Positions 1-12,386 of a stretch of 64,000 nucleotides of DNA are shown one piece after another; within the stretch, counting starts at the first letter, position 1, and each line of letters starts with the position of its first letter. The stretch is from positions 5,704,001 to 5,768,000 of the forward strand of contig NC_058153.1 in assembly GCF_011075055.1 (NCBI RefSeq), given 5' to 3'. Source of the stretch: Mangifera indica (taxonomy: Eukaryota; Streptophyta; Magnoliopsida; Sapindales; Anacardiaceae). A program made the translations under genes and the position numbers. Below the pieces are notes generated by a model. It was not told where the DNA came from. It searched no databases and worked only from the letters and a program-made list of their open reading frames with translations.

Positions 1-161
1 AATAACATATATTAAAAAATAAATAATTTTAATAGATTTAAACTATAATTTAAACTGGATCAAACTATAATTTTTCAGTTTTGTTTTGTTTGCAAATTTT
101 TAAAACTAGTTTAGTTTGAAATAGCTCTCAAACCTTATTAAATTGGAGTGTGCATGCCCCT
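1..161. mobile_element. Partial foldback MITE, cut by the window edge
   Basis: This is the right part of an element like the complete copy at 8930-9490. It shares AT-rich text built from AAACT/AGTTT blocks and the terminal sequence GTGTGCATGCCCCTA. The left end lies outside the window. It has no coding capacity. Confidence 0.5.
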
Positions 162-750
162 ACTAATAGGCAAGCAAAACCACAATTTTATTATTGGCAA
201 TCCAATAACATAAATACTCCAAAGAATTAACTTTCTAAAAGTTCCTCCTTTTTTTTTTTATTAAGCTTGTGAATTTTAATATTACTATAATGAGCCTTTA
301 AGACAAATGTTTATTTCTCTGAACCTCTAATTTTTGTTAAAAATATTTTTATTGGAAAATTTGTAATTATATTTACCAAAAATAATTTTCTCAAAACCAA
401 GTAACTAAGAAATTTATTTCCATTTATAATACCTTTATCTCATTCATAAGTTTTTTATATATATATGATGCTCAAAATCTAATTTTAAATAGGCATAACC
501 CAATTAATTGTTGGATTTGAATGTTGAAAAAATAACTTATTAGAATGCATTTGATGGGAGCAAATTGATTCGTTTAACTGAATTTTATTCATGTTATTTT
601 CTAGCAAAGAGAACTTTTTAGTTGATATACGTTTGGATAAAAACTTTGAAGCAATATTAGGTTTTAGAGATCTCGCTAAAAAGATGGTTGTTATAAACAA
701 ACATATAATCTTTCTCTTGCGTATGTACTAGTCAAGTTATCATTGATCTT

Positions 751-1118
751 CGGGTTAAATTTGAATTGAGTCAAGCTTAAACTCGTTTAAGTTTGAATTC
801 AACTCGATTTATATAAAACAAAACTTGAGTTTGACTTATTTCAAAAGGGCCGAACTTAAACTTAAGCTCAAATCGAGCTTTTAACTAGCTCATTATTAAA
901 ACGATGTCGTTTTAATATATATTGATCAAAACGACATCGTTCTGTATCAAAATTTTTAGTTTGAAAACTTGATAAGCTAAACACCCCAAAGTTCGAACTC
1001 AAAAATGTTAAACTTTTAGGCTCGAGCTAGTTTGAGCTTAGCTCGTATTGGGCTCATTCGAACCAAGCTTGTTCAATCGAGCTCAAACTTGAACAAGTTC
1101 TGTTTAAATTCAACCCTA
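751..1118. mobile_element. Foldback MITE of the AAAACGACGTCGTTTT family, copy 1
   Basis: The element is 368 bp and begins CGGGTTAAATTTGAATTGAG and ends TTTAAATTCAACCCTA, which are imperfect inverted ends. The 9-mer attgatctt flanks it at 742-750 and 1119-1127 and is the likely target-site duplication. Inside are alternating GAGCTC/AAGCTT-rich arms and AAAACGA(C/T)(G/A)TCGTTTT palindromes. Related copies lie at 9923-10267 and 43272-43547. A 9-bp duplication suggests mobilisation by a Mutator-like transposase (inference). Confidence 0.7.
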
Positions 1119-1127
1119 ATTGATCTT

Positions 1128-2235
1128 GCTAGTTGCTATGATGGTCGAACAAATCTTTTCTATGATCGATATTATCAAAAGCTTATTACATAATTGAATA
1201 AAAGATGAGTTATTGAATGGTTATTCAGGAATTTATATTCCTATTATTAAGAAAATATAATAGATTATTTGAAAAGTTAAATTAGCTTAATTACTAATTT
1301 CTTCGTAACCTACCATATAAAGATTATAATATTTTTAATAAAAATTATTAAAATGCAACTTTTCACTTTAAAATCAAACTATATTTTTAAAAAATTACCT
1401 TGATAAGCTAATGCTATTTCTTGAAATAGTCTTTGATCATATGTTATTTTTTTTCAATGCATCACATTGAATTGGAATAAATATTTCATATTTAATTGGA
1501 TAAAAATGACATGGATTAAATATGGAAGTAATTATTTAAATGAAAATATAATTATATCATATATTAAATTATTGAAATATTTAACTAAATAATAATAAAT
1601 CTTTAAATATAAAATTTTGAAAGTAAAAAAAAAAAAAAAGATTAAACCCCGACCAATTTTCAGATTTTATAAGTATCATATAATAATAGTTTATAATTTA
1701 TTAAAATTTAGTTTGCAAAGTTGTAATATGGTGTAGACTTAGAATTTCATTTAAAAATTTATGCATATCGGTAGACGTGGATAGGGCCGGGCTAATACAA
1801 GCCCCCTTTTTATGACACGACATGACCCACGGAAGCCCACTATGCACTCTAGCAACTCGTGGGCCATAGGCCTGTTGTAGCACAAACCGTACCATAGGCC
1901 TATATATTTTTATAGATAAACCCTACACAAAGACCAGCTACTGTACGGGCCTTGAGCCCCACATGATCCCCCCTTGGTCTACATATTGGTGTAGTGATAA
2001 ATAGAGCCAAAGAGTTTTAACATATTGAATATTTTCAACAGAGATAATCAGCTTTATATTATTGATTATTTGTCAAAATGTCACAGTGGATTATGATTAT
2101 TCATAATTCAATAAACAAGGAAGAATTGGTTATCATATAACCAAGTATTTCTGTAATTATAATTCAGTAATCATAAGTTGTGCTAAATAGTAACTAGTTA
2201 CAGTCTTCCAAAATTGGTGGGTTCACTGAGATTTT
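1128..2235. other. AT-rich spacer downstream of the CLC gene
   Basis: I see no gene here. Most of it is low-complexity A/T. A GC-richer patch at about 1775-1985 is full of GGGCC/GGCCC and resembles patches at 14930-15060 and 44270-44600, so it is probably an old repeat of unknown class. The last few hundred bases should hold the 3' UTR of the CLC gene, which is transcribed on the minus strand. Confidence 0.4.
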
Positions 2236-5200
2236 CTAACAGATTTTGCGTAATGAGGGGAAGAGAATTCCGAACCTTTTCCACCTACTCCTTACCAGCA
2301 AAGGATGCAAACGCAATATATGTTCAGGCATGAAGTCATGCCTTGTCAATATGCCCACAACAGGCGATCTCTGCAATTAACAATGGAAAACGGCAGACTT
2401 GAAAAAAACAAAATTATGGACTCCTTAAGAAAAGATATCTTATATTCAGGGCTGAAAATGACTTACAGCAGCGGTCTTAGGTACCACCAGCAGGTGCCTC
2501 AAACCAACTTCTCGGAAAAGAATGAGAGCCTTTGCAAGTGACATTGTCTCCACCACAGTATAAGGTGATGCATTAGTAAAAGGATGCAAATCTAAGAACA
2601 TTTCCATCTCTTCTGATGACAATTGGATGTCTTCTATCTTGTCAATATTGCCGGAACCCCTCTTTGCGAAATCCACCGATGAGAACTCTGTAAAAGCTTC
2701 TACGCCAACCGGCTCTGGAGTTGACAGAAAAGCTTTCTTTTTCAGCAATGTAAGAAGATGGGCTCGAAGGATTAAACCATAGAGAACGGGTTTTTCAGAA
2801 ACTAGATGCTCGTCAATCACGGGAAACCCATTATGCTTTGTTGTTTTGAGAACATGAACCACATTACCAACCTTCTCAATGCCATGAAAAATTTGAAGGG
2901 GGCCAGTAACTACATCAGCAACAGTCAGGTGCCTCATGCAAGGCTCAACATGAGTTTCTAGGTAAGGTAAGCCTTTTGCCTTCATGATCAGGTCATATAT
3001 GTTGCCATTAAAAGCGTCTGCTACAGTCTTTGAAACAAGAAGAACCAGCATTATCAAGGGTAGCAATAGTAGATTATTGGTCAGTTCGAGGATAACAACA
3101 CACAAAGAGACTGTTGTCCGCATAGATCCACCAAGAAACGAAGCAGCACCTAGCACAGCGTAGAGGCCATGATTAAGACTCGATTGATCACCAACTAACA
3201 TTCCAACAAAACGCCCACAAGATGCCCCTATAACAATGGCAGGTACAAAAAGACCAGTAGGAGCAACAATCCCATAGCTAAGAATACTGAGGAAAAAGCA
3301 GGTGATAAAAAATATAATAATTGATGAATATTGAAACTCAGAATTGGTGCCCCTGCTGAAAAGATTTTTGATAGCATCATCGTTTGTATTGAAAATGAGG
3401 CTCGCAAGATCATTGTAATGACCTGGAGGACATTGGAATTTCTTGTAGTTCCCAGACCGGCCTATAGTTGGACATTGCTCTGATGCATCGGATGGGCAAG
3501 GAAGGCATTTTGCAAGCCACGGCAATCCAAACAGAAGACAGGATGTGAAAATTGAGATTGACAAGGCAAGAAAGACTTTGTAAGCAACCCCTTTCCTGGA
3601 AAAGGGAAAATATAAGGAAAATTAGCTTACTAGATCACATTTTACCAAATATTTGAAACACAATTTTAGCGCAACAGTAGAAGCTTACTCATTAATAAGA
3701 TTATAAACCCGGAGAACTTTCCCCAGAAGAAAATTATAAAAACTCCCCAATATGCCCCCAACAATTCCAAGAACAAGCACAGGTGGAACATCCACAAGGT
3801 GATATGAAACATTTTCTGAATATGCATCATACATTATCAGTCCCCCTTTACCAAATAGCCCACACTTGCCTCTAAGGCAAACATCAATCAGAGCCCTGAG
3901 CAGGATAGCAACAACAGCGGTTGTGAAGAAAGCTCTCCACAGAAGGCCAGTTCTCCACCTGCAAAATGATATTTTCTGATGTCAAGATTAACATAAGGGG
4001 ATACATAACTTACATCTTCCCTGCATCTTCAGTGTGCAGCACCAATACTGAGACTTTCATAATCTTTTCAATTTAGATAAGTAATGTCAGTTGTAAACCA
4101 CAAACTTAGAAATATCTTGAACATGTAGATTTCTAACATCACAAGGAGAAAAAATAATTATCATATCCTATAACACCAAAGAATCCACCTTTATTTACTT
4201 CAAGATGAATGAAGGAATTCATGTTGTACACCACTTTTGTGAGCTACAAATATGTTATTGTCAAGCAGTCATTTGACCAAAAAGTTTAAGTTGATAAGTA
4301 GAAGTCCAAGAACAGAATTTAAGCTCTAAAACACCTCTTTACGTGCACTTGCATGTGGACCAACCTCAACTACAATAACCACAACCACAAATACAACAAC
4401 CATTTATTATAATTTAATTACAGTAGTCGGGATTTTGAACACAGAACCTCTTGGTCAATATGGTTTTCCCCCTCCTATGCAAACTTATAGGTAATGGCCG
4501 AACAATTAGATTTAAGTTCAAGCAGTAAATATTGCCCAAAGCATGACCACTATAAATAATAATTCAAAAAAAAAAAAAAGGACAGATATGATAAAGACCA
4601 TCAAACACATAAGAAGTGACTTAGATGGATAGTTCTACATACCAAGATGCCATTTCTTCAAGAGCAAACAGCAAACCACCAACTGGAGCACGGAAGGCAG
4701 CAGCAATTCCAGCAGCAGATCCACATGTTACAAGATCTCGCCTATCTCGGTCATTTTTGAAGAAACGTAACCATTTCCATGTTAGGCCATATTTACTTGA
4801 CCCACCCTGCCCCAGAAATGATGCAACACATGCACCAGTGTGCACCATGGGCCCTGCCTTTCCAATTAGAAGAGAAGAAGACACTGCAAAAATGCTTCCA
4901 AAAATCTGCACATTGAGAAAACATGAAAGATCCCTTTACCATGAAAAACAAGGAATGTGAATAAAAGATATCCGAAGCACTTGTTCTCATTTTTCTGTGT
5001 GTTTGACATCCAAAGACAACCAAAGGGCTTTGGTGAGATTGTCTAATCATTCCTAAACTTACAACAACACAGTATAGAACCATCCTAAAGATCACAGGGT
5101 ATAAATACATGATTAACTAAGATGGAAAAATTAATTACTAATTCAGAAACCTAAAATCCCACTTTCAAATTGGTAAATGTAACATTGCCTAAACATAATC

Positions 5201-6095
5201 AAAATCACTGAGACCATAAATACTCAAAGACAACACTTATAAGAGTTTGCACACACAGAAGCTGAAATGGAAAACCGGCATTATAACAACAATTACCCCA
5301 GCATTCATCTTAAGCATGCCTCTTAATAGAGTATCATATACAGAGCCATTCAATCCTAATCAACAAAACGCCCTGTAAATACAAACAACTTACTTTAACA
5401 ATCATAGTCCGAAATGAAAGTATACCAGGCGCGTCCACTCCGTTCAGGTAAGCCTTGACTTCGGGGATACCAGAGCCTGAGGCCGTTGGCGCAATAAAGG
5501 CAGTGATAATTGCGGCCAAGAGAGTAAGTACTAAATTGGAAACAGAAAACACTAGAAAGGCCAAACCATACCTGCAAAACAAAGAAACAAATAAATGCGA
5601 CCGAAAAAAGAAAAGCTCAGAACAAAAACTAAGTCTTTTATAGTTCTTACTTAGAGGCCAGCATCATATTAGAAGTAACCACAAACTTGATCCCTGCAAT
5701 ATTCTCAACAGAAAGATTATTGAAGAACCCAACAAGCCCAACAATCAACCCAGTCAAAAAACACAGAGACCACTTCATAAATATATACTGAAAAATCTGT
5801 GCTTTCCCACGAGTTCTCCAGTCCTCCTTGAAAAAGTCATTCTCAGCAATCCTATTAAAAAAACAAACCCGCATGAAAAAAAAAAAAAGAAAAACAAAAC
5901 CGATAAAAACAATCAAACAGTATAAAAATTGAAACTTTACTCATAATCAAGACTTTCGATGGAGCAGACATTGGAGCCAACAATGGCGACTTGAGAACTA
6001 GAAAAAATGGAGGATCTTTGGCCTCGAAGTAAAGGGATGGTGATAGATTCATGATCTTGAACATAATCGTTTGAAGAGTCAATAGCGGCGGCCAT
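2236..6095 (-). CDS. CLCg: CLC-family anion channel/transporter, CLC-g-like, 7 exons
   Basis: Coding exons in transcription order are 6095-5941, 5851-5651, 5571-5394, 4905-4643, 3958-3689, 3595-2467 and 2370-2236, all bounded by GT-AG. They encode 776 aa, close to Arabidopsis CLC-a/c (about 775-780 aa). The protein is a dimeric membrane protein of about 18 helices. Plant members of this clade act in the tonoplast and move chloride or nitrate. The selectivity motif is GSGIPE at residues 151-156; serine rather than proline suggests chloride preference. The gate motif reads GKAGP, with Ala195 where CLC-a has glutamate, while the proton-glutamate position (Glu262) is kept. A GLFVP motif and two C-terminal CBS domains follow. 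As I recall, Ala at the gate is typical of CLC-g, hence the symbol; family assignment is certain and the CLC-g versus CLC-c call less so. The start is the ATG beginning MAAAIDSS, 52 nt downstream of a TTCC repeat. Confidence 0.93.
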
Positions 6096-6146
6096 AATTT
6101 CAGGTATTGGGAATTCAGTTGGTAAGGATATATTGGATTCTGTGAA

Positions 6147-6168
6147 GAAGGAAGGAAGGAAGGAAGGA
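6147..6168. repeat. GAAG tetranucleotide microsatellite in the CLC leader
   Basis: About five and a half copies of GAAG/GGAA lie 52-73 nt upstream of the CLC ATG. On the transcribed strand this is a CT-rich tract, probably in the 5' UTR. Such tracts are common in plant leaders and are often length-polymorphic. Confidence 0.7.
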
Positions 6169-8929
6169 CAAGTTAAAAATGGTTAATATAAATTAAATTG
6201 AAAATTAGTTGGAAGAGAGAGTTTGTAAGGAAGTTGAATTGTACTTAGTTTGAGTGAGAGTTGCAGACGCCATTCATCAAGTCATCACACTCTCTCATGA
6301 AGCATGCTGACGATTCCATTATGGAACCTCCCCAGTGTAGTCTGAGAATTGGATTTCTCCATTTATGAAACGTGCTCAACCCATTTCATTAATCATTAGT
6401 TAAATTAACCAAATCATTAATTAGATTAACCAAATTAGATCTCCATACAATTTTAGCAACACTACACAGATTTTATGGACATAATCAAAAGAATAAAATA
6501 ATAATGTCCATTATATTTTTAGTTTAATCCTAAGTAAACTCTAGTTTTTTTCTACTCACCGTCACCAAAATTTTCAACAAAATTTCATTTACAAATCACC
6601 AAATTAACCAATAATCTCATTTTAATCTAAATAAATAACTTTATTTTTTCCTTGTTTGTTGTTTTATTAAGGATTGTTGTAAAATTAAGTTAGAACTAGA
6701 GTGAAATGTGAAGAAACTCAAGATAGAGGGAGTATAGTATACATAAATGTGCATGGTATAATTAAGTCAATTTTGAAGCATGTTTTTTTTTCATCATTCG
6801 ATATTTTAATTAATAATTATTATGAATTTGAGTTAAATATATAATTTTTAACCTATTTTTACATCAATTATCCATTTTTATAAACTAATATTATGAAATA
6901 GAATTTGTTTGAAACTATGGGTAAACAACTGTGGTAGAGTTAAGTCTAAGTTTGATCCAATTTTTTCACCTCTATTATGCATTTGTATTAAGCATTGTTG
7001 TGAATTTTAGTTAGACTTGTTGTGAAATGTCAAAAAATTGTGGGTAGGCACATTTTTTGCAATAGCCATGATTTGAAATAGTAGATATACTTACGCTTAG
7101 TGTACTTAAGTGTTATTTTTTAAACTTTTGGGGGTTATATCATATTTATAATATAAAAGTTTATTTGATATTTTATAATTGAGGGATTATATGATATTTG
7201 ATGTTTAAAGTTATGTGAATATAAAAAAATTTCTTAGGTTATTCTTACATATGTAAAAGTCAATTATTTAGCCTTTTTAGGATTCTTTAAAATGCCTCAA
7301 GTACATATATTTATACATATGTTTGGAAAAAGTTCTTAAGTTGATAGAATCATGATGAAGGAATTAATGTGTAATTTGCTGATGAGGATCCTATCAGCAC
7401 ATATGATGAGCAATCTAGGAGCGTTCAGAGGCTTAACATTATCCTTACTAAAGGCACATATATGCAATAAGGTATTATAATATTAAATAATCTTATAAAA
7501 AGATAGGGACATATCTCATGTATGAAGATTGTTGGTATCAACTGAGTGCAACACGTATATGTTTGCATGTTGACTTCATATTTATTGGTATGACTTGCTA
7601 GAAATTCCTTATAAATGGTAACTCTAGTATCTATGAAACAAATCATTTAACGAACAATAGTGCAGTGATTCTTAAACCTACGGCAATCATTAGAGTGTTA
7701 TGTATGATTGCTGTTTCAACAATTATCAAAATGATAGTTTTTGGCTATATCAAAAAGCATATCAAGGCTATGGTATACAAAATTCATCATTCACAAGTAC
7801 AATAGTAGATATTTTACTACGTTGTTTGGTTATGACAATGTACTAAAATCTATGACATAGTGGGAATTAGTTGGTAGGATAACCTGAGGTAGACAATATT
7901 TTTGTATCTTAACCTTCCTGAGATATCAGTTTGTGAAAGGATTTGAATACACGATAATTATGTTATTGTAAGGTTAACATCAATTTTTTGTTGACTCTCT
8001 ATTTGTTGGGTAATTATAATATCTTGTTTGAAGTCGCTCATGTTTTGTGAATAAATGATAATTAGTAGTAAATTAATCATGAATGTGTTCACTGTCAACA
8101 CAATAAGGAACTTATAGATCATATACAATAGAAGGTTGATATTCATAATTACAAAGTGTGGATTAATTACATATATAGTGAATCACAGTTGACCATCATG
8201 ATTTCAAGCTTTATTAATGTCATGATAAATATTTTGCTCATTGTTAGATCTAAATGTATAAGATTAATACATTAGGAGTCAAACGACAATAATTCTAAAG
8301 TTTATTGGCTGCAATGTAATTATTGGAAGTTGAGTGAGCAATATGAAATAAACACTTATCCTATTATTCATTTGAGAATTAACCACCCTAAAATAAAAGA
8401 AAGAACTTTTCTCACAAATTCAATATTCCTAATTCACTTATTTTGTAGTCGTATGAGCCCTTTTAACACCTTTCAAATGTTCTTGTTTTTGTGGTTACCT
8501 CTATGTGGATGAGTAGAAATTATACTATTTTGTAGAGAATTGTAAAAGGATTCAAAAACATCTCGGGACAGGTTTCCATAAGAAGAAACCTTTAAAAATA
8601 AGTGTGATATGAAATACTTCATTTATTATATGTATAACACCCTTAGATCCTATAAGGATGATTTTTTTTTTTTTTAGATATAAAAATATTATTTTGCGCT
8701 TAATTTTATTGCCATGTATGTTAAATAGAGATCACAAAATCCCTTCATTAGTATTAGAGTCATAAGATATTTGTTTTACATATACAACTTTTGGGTGAAT
8801 TTGCATGTTTGCTTGATGATATCATAGTTTAGATTTCTTATATGGTCATTGTAACATGTTTAAAATTTGTTTTAATTTTAATTTAAATATGGTTTAGTAT
8901 AATTTGATTGAAGTTTTGGTTGAAATTAT
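6169..8929. other. Spacer upstream of CLC with an old dispersed repeat
   Basis: No gene is supported. The first few hundred bases should contain the CLC promoter. Two similar stretches, near 6655-6720 and 6975-7045, share a GGATTGTTGT/GCATTGTTGT...GTGAAATGT pattern and look like an old local duplication. From about 7300 to 8600 the text resembles 25.8-26.9 kb and 42.3-42.8 kb, with a shared order of short blocks such as TTGTTGGGTAATTATAAT, TAAATTAATCATGAAT and AGATCATATACAATAGAAG. This is probably a degraded retroelement or LTR, class unknown. Confidence 0.4.
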
Positions 8930-9490
8930 AGGTGTGTGAATAATTCAATTCAAATCGTAAAATCAAATTTAACTGATTAAAAAATACAGTTTAGTTTGAT
9001 TTGATTTGTAAAATGATTTGGTTTGGATTGACAAATTTTTAAAAAACTATTTTTAATTTGAGTTACGGTTGGAGAAATTTTCAAACTAAATCAAACTGTA
9101 AACTATATTTCTTTGAAATATATATATATAATTATATTTGACAAAAATATCAATAAGCAATTAAATGTAAAACTTGGTTTTTTTCATATTTATTTTGTCA
9201 TTTTTATTATATGTATATTGTATAAATATTGTATATATATTTTACATGTTATTATATTCTAAAAGACTATAATTTATTTAAATTTATTAAATAATATATA
9301 TTTAGAAGTTGATGATTTTAATATGTTTAAATCATAATTTAAACTAAATCAAGCCTCATTTTTTCAATTTGAGTTGATTTAATTTGAAATCTAAAATGGT
9401 TAGTTTGGTTTGGAAAATTTTCAAACCATTTTTTCAATTTTGTTTAAAAAGCTTTCAAACTGCATCAAACTAAATTGTGCATACCCCTAA
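8930..9490. mobile_element. Foldback MITE of the AGGGGTGTGCA family
   Basis: The element starts AGGTGTGTGAATAATTCAAT and ends in ATTGTGCATACCCCTAA, which are inverted. The sequence ttgaaattat is present on both sides (8920-8929 and 9491-9500), giving a 9- or 10-bp target duplication. The interior is two inverted runs of AAACT/AGTTT and GATTTGATTT blocks around an AT-rich centre. A truncated relative occupies 1-161. It is non-coding. Confidence 0.7.
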
Positions 9491-9654
9491 TTGAAATTAT
9501 GTGATTGGTGGTTGAATCACATTTAATCTCATGTTATCATGTAATTTTTCGCATGATAATTAATCAAAACATCTGTTGGGACGTCATGGGAACATGCGAG
9601 GGCTTTTCATGTCTTTAAAACACATTTGATGCCTAACTTTTAGCACCCAATTAG

Positions 9655-9755
9655 ATATATAGATGATATATAATCAAATGATTGAGTGATTTTAAATTAA
9701 GGATAAAATAACATTCAATTACTTGATAATGTATAATTTAGATTTTCAATTAAAT
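9655..9755. mobile_element. Partial MITE related to the copy at 27384
   Basis: The core GATTGAGTGATTTTAAATT, followed by a run of AAGGATAAAATAA and CATTCAATTACTTGATAATG, matches the centre of the small MITEs at 27384, 45025, 52150 and 60790. Terminal repeats are not clear here, so this is a decayed copy. Confidence 0.4.
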
Positions 9756-9922
9756 ATTCAAAATTGGATATATCTAACGTTGTTCACACATGAATCAATG
9801 GTAAACTAGCTTGCAATTTAGGAGACACATAAGTTGTCATTTGACATGCAAGCATTGTTGTAGATTAGACATATCAAATGGGTCGAGCCAACCTGTGGCT
9901 CATCCTAAGGTACAGTTAAAAA

Positions 9923-10267
9923 TAGGGCTGGATTCGAGCCGAGATGAGCTCGGCTCGCAGTCAGCTCAGACTCGGCTCGGTTTATTTATGGGCGGCTCAA
10001 GTTCGGCTCGAACTCGACTCGAGCTCAACTCGGCTCGATTACAGTTTGACTCATTTTCGGCTCAGCTTGACTCATTTTTCATATCAAAACGACATTGTTT
10101 TTAATATATATGGATCAAAACGACTTCGTTTTGTATAAAAAATTTTTAAAAAAGATCTACCTAACCAACTCGAGCTCGATCGAGCCGAACAGAGCCCTGC
10201 TCGTTTTGGACTTGAACCAAGTCGAACCGAGCTCGAGCTCGAGCTGGCTCGGTTTAAGTCCAACCCT
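9923..10267. mobile_element. Foldback MITE of the AAAACGACGTCGTTTT family, copy 2
   Basis: The element is 345 bp, starts TAGGGCTGGATTCGAGCC and ends TTTAAGTCCAACCCT, with GAGCTC/CTCGAG-rich inverted arms. Two copies of a diverged ATCAAAACGAC(A/T)TCGTTTT block lie in the middle. The flanking 9-mers are agttaaaaa (9914-9922) and agttaagaa (10268-10276), an 8/9 match. Short open frames across it, rich in Ser and Arg, are by-products of the CGAGCTCG repeats. Confidence 0.72.
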
Positions 10268-10619
10268 AGTTAAGAAGCCTGGCTCATAAAGGCATATCTT
10301 GGCTTTTAGGCTTGTGGGGCTGTTTAATACTGTTCATGTCATTTTAAAAAAACTAAAAAAAAAATTTAAATTCTTAAGCAAGCTGCAACTTGCAAGCCAG
10401 TAGCTATTAGCCAAACGAGTAGCCATTGGGTTTTCATTTTTTTTATTTTTTATTTTTTCCTGTGTAAACCTAATGTCTCCTACTCTCTTAATCACACACA
10501 TTCAACTTAATTTCTTAGTATCTCATTCTATCTCTACATTCTCTTGTTTCAGTCCCCTTCAAATTTAACATTTTCTTTATTCAATTTTAATCGCAGTCCC
10601 TCCCGTCATTGTATTCATT

Positions 10620-11770
10620 CAATTTTTGTATTAATTTTTCTATGTTTTTTAATAAAAAATAAATTTAAAAATAATTATTTAAATTTTCTTATAAATTAAT
10701 ACAACCGAAAATCATAAATTGTCAGTCAATCTTTCAAATCATATTTTATTTATATTTTCAAATAATATAAAATTATTTCTATTACTAATTGTTGTATCTA
10801 ATTAAATAAAATTATTTATTTTATCGATGTTGTCGTGATGAACTTGTTTTTTTTTAACGATGTCTTATTGGTTTACCTTATACTTGAGTTGAAAGAACTA
10901 TATTTCATACTTCAAGTAACTCGTGTACATTAGCTTTAGATAATGCCACTTGTAATTTTTGTTATACTTGTTATTGTTATTATTCTCTTAATGTCTATTA
11001 ATAATATAATTTCTTTTTTATTTTTCTAATTTTATTAATTACTATTTTTCTTTAAAATATTTTTATAATGGAAAAACTTAATATACTCTAAATAGAAAAT
11101 GTATACAAACGATTCAAATAACTTCACTTTTATAGGCTCAACTGATCAGGAATTAGTGTAATATAAATACTGTAACATAAATTTTACACAATTTTTGTTA
11201 CAGTGCTTCCATTGCACCCATTCTTGATCAATTGATTCTATAAAAGTGAAGTCTTTACAAAAGTGAAGTCGTCTCAATTGTTGAAATACATTTTTTGTTT
11301 AGAAAATATTAAGTATTTTTATTGTCAAATATGTTACAAAAAAATAATAATTAATAAAATTGTAAAAGCAAAATAGAAACTAAGTTGTTAATAAACATTA
11401 ACAGAATGGTGGCAGTAGTAGAAAATATGAGAGACATTGTCGGATAACCATCCACACAAATTATTCGATTTTTCTTGATGGTTAAGTAAATGAAAAATAG
11501 TTGTTTTAACTCAAATATCAAGTAAATTAATAAAACGTAATTAAAGAAAATAAATCCATTACAGTGTTATAGATAAAATAAATAATTTTTAAATTAAATA
11601 TGATAATTAATAATAAAAATAATTTTATATTATTTTAAAATATTTTTGATAAAATATAATTTAGGTGATCAACTTATAATTTACAATATTTGGTTGTATT
11701 AATTTGAAAAATAATTTATATTAATAAATTTAAATAATTATTTTTTTATTAATACAAAAATGGACGGACA
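10620..11770. mobile_element. Near-complete 1.15-kb palindrome (giant foldback element)
   Basis: Reading outwards from a centre near 11186, the left half (10620-11185) is an imperfect reverse complement of the right half (11187-11770) almost to the ends. The innermost pair is CTGTAACA (11169-11176) and TGTTACAG (11196-11203). Next come AACTTCACTTTTATAGGCTC and its partner TGATTCTATAAAAGTGAAGT. Then come CTCTTAATGTCTATTAATAA and its partner TTAATAAACATTAACAGAAT. Outermost are TTTTTGTATTAAT and ATTAATACAAAAA. The boundaries are approximate and I could not fix a target duplication. No open frame of note exists. A transcript would fold into one long hairpin. Confidence 0.75.
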
Positions 11771-12386
11771 CGTCATAACCTTATTTATAAGGCTGTGTTG
11801 TGGGTCTTCCCAATTCGGTGGGTTGACTTGACACAAAGACCCATCATTGTTTAAGCCTTAGACCCACCCAAGCCTGATGAAGTGCACCAAAATCAGCTGA
11901 AATTGGCCTGACAAAATCCACTGTCGTCATGTCTCTGCCATCTGATTAATTTGACGTGGAAATTTATTGTTTTTTATGTGATTCCTCATAAATCTTTCTT
12001 TGTTGTGTAGAGCTTCTGACATCAATTCTTTTGAATCCACTATTTTTCTGAGTTTATAAAACATTTTAATTATTGTGTTATATTGAATTCATTATTTTTC
12101 TATGAGTTTTTTCCATTAAAAATCAACTGATAAATCATTTAATATTTAAAAAAAAAACATAATAGATGTGCTATATATGTATGTTAAATTATTTTATAAA
12201 AATAAATGAAATAAACCCATTTTAAAAATCACTATAATCTCTCATCAAATTGTCAGAATTTGTCTTTTTATCTATGGATGACATCTTCCTGTAACTGGGT
12301 CAGTACCTTGAAAAGGGAAGCGACGTTTGCCCTAAATTATATTGGAATCTATACAACGACTAATTGGAGCCAATTTGTACTAACAA
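11771..12386. other. Spacer between foldback elements
   Basis: I see no gene. The stretch is AT-rich apart from a GC-richer patch at about 11790-11960. The last nine bases (tactaacaa) are the left target duplication of the next element. Confidence 0.4.

Noticed and set aside
9811..10289. Overlapping Ser/Arg-rich open frames
   Set aside because: They are readings of CGAGCTCG repeats in the foldback element at 9923-10267.
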